A DNA stretch of 64,000 nt from Paracyclopina nana (taxonomy: Eukaryota; Arthropoda; Copepoda; Cyclopoida; Cyclopettidae). Made by a program: the position numbers and the translations under genes. Each line of letters begins with the position of its first letter. Position 1 is the stretch's first letter. The stretch spans positions 16,120,001-16,184,000 of the forward strand of contig JAGUCH010000001.1 in NCBI GenBank assembly GCA_019096065.1, given 5' to 3'. Under the pieces are notes generated by a model that saw only the letters and a program-made list of their open reading frames with translations, was not told the origin of the DNA and searched no databases. Positions 1-15,216 of the stretch are shown in pieces.

Positions 1-3000
1 CTCCAATTGAGCGGGAGGAAGCTGCAGCATCACCGAAAAGCTTTGAGGAATCGTTTTCTCGCAGCATTTGATGAACCCATCCCATATGACTTTCTGCTTC
101 CACACTTGCTTCGTGATCAGCCTCTGCAAAATGTTGGTAATGAAACCAACCATGTTTGGGTACATGGCCAAGGATTGAATCACAGTCCTCATAAATAGGA
201 TTGGAAGGTTGGGCTGCTCCATCAGCTTTTGAAGCACGATTGCTAATACTTCTTGAGTGTACACAGACTTCTCCACAAAGCAGAGCTTTGTGGCATTGAC
301 CACTGTTTTCGTATGAGCGGGCTCGTTCCCCAAGTTGTGCAAGGCAATCAGCAGCTCTGCAGGAGGCATAGGGCCCTTGTCATTGCTCCAGAGCCTATGA
401 AACACCTCCTTGACGACCGCATTGGATAAATGAATCAGCTTGGGCAAGCACTGCACAATTTCACTTTTCGTCAGTCCATTCAACACTGGGATCAAGAACC
501 TCACATCCTCGACCCTTTCCTCGTATAGCTTTTTGATCTTCTCCACAAGCTCCGGAGTTGGCATGGACTTGTCAGTCAGAATGTGGACTATTCTCGTGAT
601 CAACGTCTCTGACCCTGGCAAAGGGTTGTCCAACAGTGCCATTAATCCAGGACTGTTCATGGGCACCTTGCTGATGGGATTATCTAGCTCCCTCAAAATG
701 GTGTGCTTCACACTTACTGGCTTGCCTCCCATGTTGGCCTCGGAGTATACCATAGTTTTGGCATTGGTATACACTTCCGACAAACTTTTCAGCAGGTTTT
801 GGTTCTTCGGTAGCAAGCTGAGAAAAAGGTACAGGCACACTTTGACAGTGTCCTCCATCCAGACACCGATCTTTTGAGACCTTCCTCTATCCACGGAAAA
901 CAAAAGAGCGGGCGGAGAGGGGCTGAGCAGAAACTTGAGGTACATGACAGCATATTCTTCAATGATGTTTTTAAAGTCTCCCTCTGCGTGCAACTGGAGG
1001 ACGGTCAAAATCGCAGTTTGCCTCACTTCAGCTAAATCGTGCGAGCAGAACTCGAGCAAAAAGTTCAAGCAATTCAGCTTCTTGGTAGGCCTTCGAATCA
1101 CCAAATCTTTCATCAGGTTGACAACAGTGATGGCTGACCCCATAACTGTGATGAAGCTCTTGAGGAGATCTATCGCTTCTTCCGTGATAATTGGACTTTC
1201 GAGGTACAATCTGCGAGTAAGGTTTTCTCGCTCTTTCCCATCAGTTCTCTCAATCACTCCTCTGATGATGGTGCACAGAATGATATTGTACTCCGAGTCG
1301 TCCATTTTGCGGCTCAAAAGGTTGGAATTCCTATGGAATCCCTGGTAGAAGCAGTACTCGTCGTACAACCAGGAAAGCGCCAAGTCGATTCTCTTGCCAA
1401 AGTCAGCAAAAATGTAGGAGACCAGAGCTGACTTGGCAACATCTGGAAAACGAGCTCCCATAGTAGAAAGGATTTTGCTCCTGGCCTCAACCACTCCCCC
1501 AATCAAAGCCGATTTCTCCGATTTGAGGATCCTGAGGGTGGCTCGCAACATCAAGCCCTTTTTCTCGTCGGAAGTGAGGGGTTGCGTGATCTCGGCTAAT
1601 TTTAGAGACCTTGTCCTTGAGGTGGTCTTTTTGGTGACACCAGCAGGAGTAAGTTGAACCTTGCTTTTCTTTCCTGGTATTCTTCTGCTTCCAATTGATT
1701 CCAAGTCAGCTGAACCGATCACAGCAATTCTCGAGTCCACCAGCGAAGAGCTGTTTACTGCGGCTGTAGAGTCTTCTTCCTCGTCAGAGTCATGAACGGT
1801 AGGAAGGGGAATGGTGCTGCTTTTATCGCGGATCTCCTTGACTCCAGGACCAAGGCCAACAGCTGTCATTTGGGCTGCCAACAGCCTTGACACGTGCTTG
1901 ATTTGAGTCTCGGTGCCTGCTGCATCGATGGGAGTGTACGAGTTGGAAAATTGCGGAGGAACGTCACGAGGCAGCATTGGCAAGCTTCTCATGACCATTT
2001 CCGTGACAAGCGCTGGATCCAGCCTTTCGATGATGAACTTTTCAGTGATGTCAACAGCGGATTCTTGCAAGGACTTTGCCCCTTCCTCGTCCTCAGAAGA
2101 GTTGGAATCCTCATCAGGAATGTCAATCTTGGCACGTTTAGCTTTCTGCTTGGACTGCTGTTCTTCTCGCGGCTTCTTGAGAGCCCTCGACTTGCGCAGA
2201 AGCTCATCATAATTGGGCAATGCCTTCGTGATCTCTTCCCTGCTTGAGCCAAGATCAGTCAACAAGGTGGTCATGTTGACCAAAAAGTTCTCCACGTGAG
2301 TGGAGAGTCCCGACTTGAGCAAAGCCAACAATTGGTTTTTCATGTGCTTCCTCACAGAGCTCACTTGAGATTTGGCCAAAGTTGGTGGGAGATTGGCGTG
2401 CAACATTTCCAGAGCTGTGATGACCTTGGAGAAGAACATTTGCGGTCTCACCTTGGCTATGCCAGTCAAGCTACTCATGCAAGTCATAAGATTGGCACTG
2501 CTGATGTGGGCAGAGCCATGGAACTTGACGAGCTCGTCGAATACGCTTCGAGCCTCCTCCTCCAATTTCCTTCTCCTAAGAATCTTTAAAGTCATGGGAA
2601 CATCATCGAGGCTGAACGGGTCCTTCACTGCGCCCATTTTAACCGACTCTTCCAGGTGAGTTTGTGCAATGACAAGTACCTCCATGAACTTGATGGCATG
2701 CGTGCGTATGCCGTCATTGTCACTTTCGACCATTGCAACGATTTCATTCTTCATTTCACTGATGACAGCCCAGACGGCCTCCATTTTGTCGTTGATGACT
2801 CTTGCTTGGCAAATCCACTTTAAGCAGAGCTTGTAGAGAAAGGTCATGGCTTGAATGACTCGTTTCCTCACTACCACGGACTCGTCATACAGCATCATTT
2901 TCAAATTGGCCGTAACCCTGGTCAGCAATTCCGGGTCTTTCTTGCACGCCTCTTCAATGAAGCCCACAACCCACTTCCGCACTTCTTGCGAGCGATCAGA

Positions 3001-3331
3001 TTGAAATCCCATCACCTCATCCAAAAAGTTATCGAGCAAATCAGCATCCTGCAAGGAAGCAAAAAAAAGTGTTTAAAAATCGCCTTTGTTTTCGAATGAG
3101 CGTGCTTACCTTAAAAATGATTCTCTCTTGCACTTTTCTCAGTGCGTCAAGTTTTTCCGAGGGATCGGTTCCCATTGAGGCATCGTTCAACAATTCGACG
3201 ACAGCATCCCAGTTGGAGGCCTCCTCTGGTTCAGACGCGGCATTTGCCGACTTTTTCGCCACTTTTCGCGATGAGAGGCCGATTTCCTCGTCATCGTCAA
3301 ATGCGCTAGCACTTGCTCTAGTCTTCGGCAT
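1..3331 (-). CDS. SYMPK: Symplekin, mRNA 3'-end processing scaffold (C-terminus off the left edge)
   Basis: Two exons are visible on the minus strand: 3331-3110 and 3048-1, separated by a 61-nt GT-AG intron (3109-3049). They encode the first 1,090 residues; human symplekin is about 1,270 aa, so roughly 180 are missing past the edge. The start is MPKTRASASAFDDDEEIG. After the intron come LLDNFLDE and VGFIEEACK, then SDNDGIRTHAIKF, LHANLPPTLAKSQVSSVRK and, near the edge, TVIQSLAMYPNMVGF and MLQLPPAQLE. All are blocks I recognise from animal symplekin. The N-terminal half is the HEAT-repeat scaffold. A basic patch (KQKAKRAKID, about residue 390) followed by an acidic serine stretch looks like a nuclear localisation signal. 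In the family, symplekin links CPSF, CstF and the histone pre-mRNA cleavage factors in the nucleus. Exon 2 is one unbroken 3-kb exon, unlike the fragmented genes downstream. Confidence 0.95.
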
Positions 3332-6300
3332 CTTTGCAAAATAGGGCCACTCGGCTCAGAATCTGCAAATTCCTCAGACACTGAATTGTGGCTCTCTGAT
3401 CGAAAAGTTTTCTTCCAGTTGTAAACAAATATTCACTTTAGCGGCAATCACAGATTCAAAGCTCAGTAATTGGCCAAAACTTGCCGAAATAAGCCAAGAT
3501 GTAGAGTATTCGAAATTAACGGCATCGATGATAACGACATTTTTAGTACACATAGAATCTTTTTTCGTTGACTTTATGCGATATCTCTCACATTTTTCAT
3601 ACGGTTTATGCCCCCAGCGATTTAGCGGAAAATATGGAATTATTTTCTGAAGAGAAAAGTCGATGGCCGTATTTTTTCTGCGAAAAATTGTTGACAAAAA
3701 ACATTGCAGCGTTTCCAGATTTCAACATTTCCTAACAGTACTTTATATATTTGGCGGTTTTTGAGCCTAAAAAGTCATTTGTTTGGCATTTGCGGCTGGC
3801 TTCGTCCAAGGGTATTGATACAGAATTCACGAGAGCAGAACGTAGGCGTCAAATTAACAATGTAGACTCCTTATTAAACAATTTGTGCAACAACCAGAGG
3901 ATCATCTCAAGTTTGGCACGGATGAGTCATCCATCGTCATAAAGGTTGCTTGATATGTGATTCGATCGATCTCGAGTGGCAGCTGAAAACCGCATTTTTC
4001 AATTGATTAACACCTAAAACTCATTTGACAACAAGTGGCGGCTTTGAAAGTGATAAGAGGACAGCCTATCAGTACTCAGGTAAGACTTGTTTTCCTTCTC
4101 AGAATTGATTGTGGCTTCATTTTTCTTGAGTGGTTCGTGCCTTGATTGGATGTCAGTGTCACGATCGCACGCAATTATTGTTGCATAGAAAGGCAAAGCC
4201 TGCGCCGTGCAGAATGTGAAAAACATCTCTATATTCATGGAGAGTCATGCTAGATTTCTTCTTAAATAGCTCGGAGATCGAGCATGAAAAATTGTCAGTG
4301 GAACTCCTTTTAAGGTGGTAGCGTTGATGATAGTCATGAGTGGATTTGCATAGGGCCACCATTAAGACGACCAGCGCGGTCCTTGAGTATTGCTCAGTAA
4401 TTTCCCCACTAATGATATAGACTGCAAAAAACCACGAGATTCGCGGTTTTGAGGCCCAAATCCGAGCGTGGGCGCTGTTCGTAAGACTGACCCCGAATGC
4501 ATTACATGCTTGACAGATTACTACTTTGTTACAAGCTCACGTCCTCATCGTATCGTCATCATCGTAGGTTGAACAATCGTCTTGGTATATAACTCAAAAT
4601 GAAGCTTCCGCATTGATATATACTATGGCTCCTCGCTGTCTGCCAAGTTCACCTCTTCATCATCATTCTAATGATTATTAGCATCTTGAACTTTAAGATT
4701 TCTCCTGCTGCCCTCCCACCGAGATTTGCCTAGGTGCATTGACAAACAAGGGCGAAGCAGGAGTAGGCTATAGCTCACGGCTGTGATGGATGTCAGATTT
4801 TTGCATATACTCATATAGACCTGCACGAGTTCTGGTTGAGCCAAGGAATATGTAGATTTAGTTTTGCCCAAGGGTGCAACTTTCATTTTATCTAGCTTTA
4901 TGCCCCCATTTTTTTTTCATCGCGGCCGAGCTCAATAATTAGCCGAAATTGAGCGTGTCCAATGAGTAAAACAAAAAATTGCACAAACTTTGATGAGTTT
5001 GGGTGGTCCTTATCTGGCCTTGACAATTTGCCATCACACCACCAGCAGCACTAGCAGTAATAGTAAAAAGGCTACTGCAATATAAATCGCGTGAAAACGA
5101 CTGTTCTCGCTCCATATCGAGGTTTGGCAATGTGCAACCCACCAATGAGGTAGGTTCGTGACAAGTAGGCTGGTGTGGATGAATGAATGACCCGATGCTC
5201 TAAGGCCTGGCCGTATAAGACATAGTCGTCGTCGTCATCGTCCGACGCGAGCGCGACGAATTTGGACATGAGAGATCCAAAGTCGGTTCCTCGCTTCGGA
5301 TCAGTGATGTCACCTCTTCCCTTTTTTCGCCCATGTCTCTAACACTGGTGGATTTGACCACTCCGTGGCCACCTTCGCGGTGGTCACTCAGGCGAACTTT
5401 GCTGCCCCTTCCAGCTTCTCCTTCAAGGTAAGCGAAAAAAAGAAGCGCAAACTTTTCACTGAATTCAGAGTACGAAAATTGATGAACTCCTTTACTCGGT
5501 GCGTGATCTTTTGCATTTATTGTGCACTTCTTCTCTGAGACAAAGTTCATGTGCGAGAGTGTCAAGTTACCACTGCGAAATTAAATTAGGCGGTCATAAC
5601 TTCTACCCCTTGTTTTGATAGGCCGGCCTCTCGTTATATTCCAGAGTGGGCGTAGCAGAGTCCAGGTGTGCATGTGTTGAAAACTGAAATTTCATTGATA
5701 GTTGTTTTGGCCCAAATAATGACACCGCTGAGCAGGTCACACACAACAACAACAATAATGATAATAAGGCGGCCACTTCGTCACGGTTGGTTCGGCTTTG
5801 CCTCATATCATGGGAGAGCTGCTGGCTGTCTGTCACCGGAGGGGGTTTCCCTTCCTGCTTGCTGCTTGCTGGCGTGAAAATCGTTGCTGCCGAAGTTGCT
5901 GCTGTTGTTGTTGTTGATGATGATGATTATAATGCAGTCGCGAGCTCTTTTCGTGTTCTGCCATCCGGTCTTCAGACTGAATGGTGTCGTGACCACGTGA
6001 GCCAAGGCTCCCACGCATGTGTATGTGAATATGCCGCAGGATCCTCCCGAAATTTTCTCCCCTACAAAATATCAGTTTTCTGCATTGTTTCACTCCGAGC
6101 TACGTACTCGCGCGTCGTCTGCCTTAAAGGTCGTTTTTGCAGTATGAGGAATTTTCTTCCCTTCGGAAAGTGTATTTTTCGACTCGATCCCGGACGGAGT
6201 AAATATATATCGTATGTGTTGATATGTGCATTAGTGCACTGGTGTTGGCTGACTAATAGACTCCATCGCCTAGAATAGTACACGTTGCACCTATTAATAG

Positions 6301-7227
6301 CTAGTGTATATATATTCTTATTTCGCTTAAAAAATTTTTTTTTGACAGCACACTTCATTTATACTGCTTCTTTATTTACAAGTGCAGTGAGGAAAATGGG
6401 TCAAAAGACATTATGCATTCAAATGTATTCAAAGACGTCATCTGTCATTACACCGCGTTTTTGGTTTTGGTCTGGAGAAAGAATAAAAATGCATGCTCCT
6501 TATTTGACTTGACTGACAAATCACGTACTACTACTACCGATCCAATAAAAAATTAGCGCTCCAAAATTGCAAATGCGTAAAAGCATTATCCTTCAACCCG
6601 AAGGTGGAGGAGGTGGAAAATCCTGTCTACACACATGTTTTCACTGCCGGTTTGTTGAGAGACAAAAACAGCCCTAGATTTTGTTTCCAGATTGTATGAC
6701 ATCGCTGCTGACAACATCTTAGAACAGCAGCAATAAAATCGCCAGCCGCAGTAATGACAAACTTGGCTTTCTTCTATATTGATGATGCCAGTTATTTATG
6801 GGTCATTGTCTAATTTAGTATTACTAATTTCGGATGTAGAAATGCGCGAGTGTAACATGCACATAGCAAAACATGCAAATTGAACAAGGCAGAAACTTTT
6901 GCTGAAAAACGTCTATGTGCATAATTTTACTTTTTCTGCCTCATATATGAATTATTGCCCAACAATTCGGATTTAATTAATAATTAATAAAAAAGGGTCT
7001 TTTTTAGGAGAAAAAAACTCATATGAAGTGTCGGGCAGCTGTGCAAACTTGCGGTGGAAAATTAGAACGCATCTTTCGAATAGCAGTAACCCTCGAAGAA
7101 AGTTTAGAAAGTAGTCTCTCTCAGTCGGCAAGAATTAGTCTGTTCGCGAGGAGCACGACTTCGTTTCATAGCTACATAGCACTGCCATTCACCAACAGAA
7201 GATGAAGCAGATCTGTGATATGCCAAA
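3332..7227. other. Intergenic region without a supported gene
   Basis: This stretch lies between the symplekin start and the small gene at 7228. Most of it is AT-rich with stop codons in every frame. Two patches near 5200-5450 and 5760-6100 are richer in G+C and CpG. They contain short open frames on both strands and simple repeats (AAC/AAT at about 5743-5766; GTT and GAT runs at about 5895-5930). Symplekin's promoter must lie just right of 3331, but I see no clear TATA box or initiator there. I see no RNA gene or transposon ends. Confidence 0.6.
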
Positions 7228-7695
7228 ATGGTGCCCATTTTGACCTCGCGTGCCTTTTCGGTTGGGCCCGGCCTCGACCACCGCGGAGGGTTCTCCAATT
7301 GCTCCAAAGAGGCCAATTTATGCAAAGAAAGGATCCAATGCCTGGAAAAGGCCCTGGGCTTCATGCAGCACGAGGTGGAGAGACTGCACACCTACAATGA
7401 CAACAGCTTGAAAAAGGCCCACAAAAAGAGGATCCAATATGACAAAATCACCGTGTGGCCCTCCTCGCCTTCAGTCATGATCGAGGACTGGGTGAGTGGC
7501 CATTGGAGGCCGCCAGCGAGCCAGCAGCCTCCAAAGCCTCTGCCAAGAACTGCCAGCCTTCACGACAAGATTTTCCGAGCTCGAAGTGTTGCTCCCTCAA
7601 GCAGGCTGTCCACTTCCAAGTCTGCCAGCTCACTTTTCGACTCGAGGGCCACATCTGCTCCCCCAGCCCCTCCGCACCCCATTTTCAGAAGGTGA
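7228..7695 (+). CDS. Small single-exon protein of unknown function, 155 aa
   Basis: An open frame with a good start context (gccaaaATGg, A at -3 and G at +4) sits in a block clearly richer in G+C than its surroundings. The protein starts MVPILTSRAFSVGPG. Residues about 25-60 are charged and heptad-like (ANLCKERIQCLEKALGF onward), suggesting a short coiled coil. The C-terminal third is Ser/Pro/Ala-rich with several basic-x-Ser sites (PRTASL, RSVAPSSR, SRATSAPP) of the kind kinases phosphorylate. A strong donor-like TGG|GTGAGT lies inside at about 7491, so a spliced isoform is possible, but the frame stays coding-like beyond it. A short upstream ORF starts at about 7202. A possible initiator (TCAGTC) lies near 7119. 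The first AATAAA downstream is about 1 kb away (about 8714). I do not recognise the family. Confidence 0.55.
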   Translation: MVPILTSRAFSVGPGLDHRGGFSNCSKEANLCKERIQCLEKALGFMQHEVERLHTYNDNSLKKAHKKRIQYDKITVWPSSPSVMIEDWVSGHWRPPASQQPPKPLPRTASLHDKIFRARSVAPSSRLSTSKSASSLFDSRATSAPPAPPHPIFRR

Positions 7696-10414
7696 TATTC
7701 TTGGCTCGCGTTTCAGATTCTAGTTGATATCTCATATCTGCATGGAGCTCTATAAGGAAGGTAAATGCTACTCGAAAGTAGGCTACATGCTCTTCTTTTC
7801 ATTGGGGCCAAACACCGCCGTAAAATAGAGGCTTGTTGAGCGTAGGTGATTTTAATGACGTGAGTTCTGACCCTTGGAGCTTCATGTTTTTTGGGGGCTG
7901 AAAAGTAAATACAGTGATCTCATTGAGTCCAAGGCTGTTGTCATATGTTTTCGCCCTAAGAATGTAGCTAATGAAGACAAGACATTTTTCGCGCCCAAGA
8001 GACTTATGTGATGTGCGAAACCCCCAAACGAGGAGCAGATTAGCCCTAAAATGTATGACAACCCAATTTCCCTGTCCAACTCCTCAACATTTGGGCAGGA
8101 GGGGGGAAATTTATTGTGGTGCTTGAAAACTACAGTGGTGTGTGTAATTATGAATTCTTGCAGTCAGCAAAAAATGGAAGACATTTAGCGAGAAAGCAGC
8201 ACGTGGCGACGAAGCGCGCCATTATTAGTGCAATTTCAGGCTTGCGTGAAAAATATCACTTACCTCCTCCTTGGGATGCATTTAGTCCGCCCAAAATCTG
8301 CTCTTTATGTGGCATCTATCCATTCGCGGTGCTATTAAATTCAAAATTCACATTTAGCAAGTCTAGCTTCAGTTTCAGACGCTAATTTGCAAGCTAATTA
8401 AGCGAAACAGCCGCAAAATGCCAGTGCGAGTGCATATACAGAAAGACAACTGAAAAATCGCCCTGAAATGTGCTGTGCTGGTTTGAAGCTCTGATAAACG
8501 AAACATGTAGCCTTCAAATTCCGCGAGTCTGGGAGTCATCGTTATCACCGTTCTCCTGGACGATTATTATGGGCTACCCTATCTCCGATGTGTCAGGCAA
8601 AAATTGGTTCAAGGCCGGCTTAATTAGGCAAGGCCGCAGTTCGCCGCTATTATTCTCGCAGCAAGAAAAGGTTTCGTCGGCCTTCGAAGTTCCGCCTCAT
8701 TAGAATCTGCTGAAATAAAGTGTCGAACGATTGCCGTTACAGCAACGACGTAGCTAGCAAATATTATACTCCATGTCAAGTGACAGGTCGGAATGTGTCC
8801 CCAGCCATGGAAATTTATGCTAATGTACTACTAGGCTTCAAGACCCACGGTGTCACTGTCCAATACATTTATAGCAAGACGTTTTTATTAAGCAAACAAG
8901 TAGAGCATTACACTTTGAGTGCTTTATAATGTGATCTGGATTTGCGTGTAAATCCGGGTCAATGAAGTGACGGTGGGCCTTAGATTTCTGTCATCGCGTC
9001 GCGGAAAAGGTTGAGAGCAACAGCTGACTCTGCTGACCGAGTTTTGGCGGTAAAACGACCGCTTCGATGAAATCTCCCGCTTGAATGAAATGCAGGTCAG
9101 TAATTAAAAGGTGGACGTAGTATTTAGGACGCGGCCATTTAGGGCGTTTATAATTTCAATAGAGTTGGGTGTACCTTTGATAGATCAGCCTGATATAACA
9201 TTTTTTCCCCTCTTGTGCTGCTGTAAACCGCCCCAAAAATCCACTCAAAGCATTTTACAACAGCAACAACAAACAGTTTGAACAAGGATAGTTAAATCCT
9301 TTGGAATTTGTGAATAAATGGAGCTTTCACCTCTGTGACATTTGTCTTGGGCGCAACTTTCAAAACAATTGTAGAATTGCTCTATTCTACCAGCTGATTT
9401 TCTCTCTCTCAAGTATCGTCAATCTTGTTTCGATCTGATAAGCATCGGGAAAAGGGGAGAAGCTGTAGCAGCAGCAGAAAAAAATGGAGGAATGCAGAGT
9501 ATCATGTACTAGAAAGCTTTCGAAATAGAAGAAGAAATAGCAGATCTCCATTTGCATAAACTAATGAGCAAAGGCAAAACAAACAAGTCAGCAACTTTTA
9601 AATATCATTTCACATTTGCATGATGAATTGCCCCTAAAACTGGGAATGACAGCACTCGAAAAATTCTCTCACCTGAAAAATATCACTTTTTTTACCCATC
9701 TTGCGCTTCCCAGTTTTTTAGCTGCTCTCTGTCTACGTGGCTTTCTGCTCAAGAATTCGGCCATTCTTGCGGCTAAATTTGCTTTATTTTTACTTGCATC
9801 ATTCACCTACTTTTGTTTATTTTGCGTCACAGCATAAATTGCTATCCTGTATTTATAGCGTAGCTGAACAGGAGAGTAGCAGTGCTTTTTTATTACAATT
9901 TTTAAAAGCTTACATACAATTAAAATTCTTGAGCTGCTCATTTGCAGATTTGATATTAGTGTACATATGCTTAGCAGATGAGGTCAGGTTCAATTCCTAG
10001 GAAGTACTCCTCTCAAACGGTCTGGCCTGAAAATCCTAGGCTTTGCAGTATGTGTAATCTGAGGTGACATTTCCTTAGAAAAACCAAACTGCTATTAGTT
10101 GCTATGCACCTTTTTCCGATGATCAGCAATTTAATGTGATGAGTTCGGAATTCCAAGATTGTCGTCGTCGTCGTCGATAAGTCTAGCTGCGACCTTGTCC
10201 AAAATTTCCTGCTACTTGACACAAGGCTTGGCCTTGAACAACTTGCTGAACCCCAGGCGAAGAAAGCACTTTTGAGTATGTGCAAAACTTGAGTGTGACA
10301 CTGACTTTTTTTCACCATCAAATGATAACAAATGTGATTGACACATGCTATCTCGATTTCAGGAGGCAACTGAGGACCCAAAATAATAGCAATCCGGAGA
10401 AAAATGGATGGAAA
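7696..10414. other. Intergenic / probable 5' flank and leader of the FAK gene
   Basis: No gene is supported. The sequence is AT-rich with scattered stops. A splice acceptor (gatttcag) ends at about 10361, just before the FAK start exon, so at least one untranslated FAK exon should lie further left; I cannot place it. A GTC repeat (about 10159-10177) is the only simple repeat of note. AATAAA near 8714 could end the transcript of the 7228 gene. Confidence 0.5.
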
Positions 10415-14686
<4,272 letters not shown>

Positions 14687-14866
14687 ATTACATAAAATGA
14701 GCTTTCATTACAGTACTAATTAACATCACCACCATTACTATTTTTAATTTTCTCAAGCATTTGTCAGATATTTTCAATACAGCACATTTTTAAAAAATGT
14801 GATTTTTCCTTGGATGACGATAATAATAATAATAAACCATTATGTATAACCACTCTCACTGCCGAA

Positions 14867-14872
14867 AATAAA
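14867..14872 (+). other. Candidate poly(A) signal for FAK
   Basis: AATAAA lies about 180 nt after the FAK stop, with another at 14831-14836. Either could end the transcript before the channel gene starts near 15.2 kb. Confidence 0.45.
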
Positions 14873-15216
14873 AGACATCGTAAAGAGGCCGACTGAATGA
14901 TTGTGACACTGCTACTTCTAGTGTGGTTGCTTTTCTTTTTGTAGGTCATGCAATTAAGCGGAAAAAGGATCGTGAGCCACGATGACTAGCCAAGTATATA
15001 TAGCTACTTCAAATGGCTAAAGAGTTTCTTTTAGCCGTCGTGTAAAAGCTGGAAACGAGCTTTAAAAATTCCATGCCTTCAATAATGATGAATGAGCCTA
15101 TAATAAATTTTGTTGGCTTAAAAATTACGCGTAATGGAAGCAAATTTAACACCTTGTGTCAATACTCAATATTTCGTACGCTGCAGGTAATTTACTTCAG
15201 TCCCAGAAAAGCCACC

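Noticed and set aside
440-3099. Many plus-strand open frames of 60-145 codons at the left end
   Set aside because: They are antisense shadows of the continuous symplekin exon on the minus strand.
5743-5930. Runs of AAC, GTT and GAT triplets considered as a CRISPR or satellite array
   Set aside because: Simple microsatellites without spacers or a long unit.
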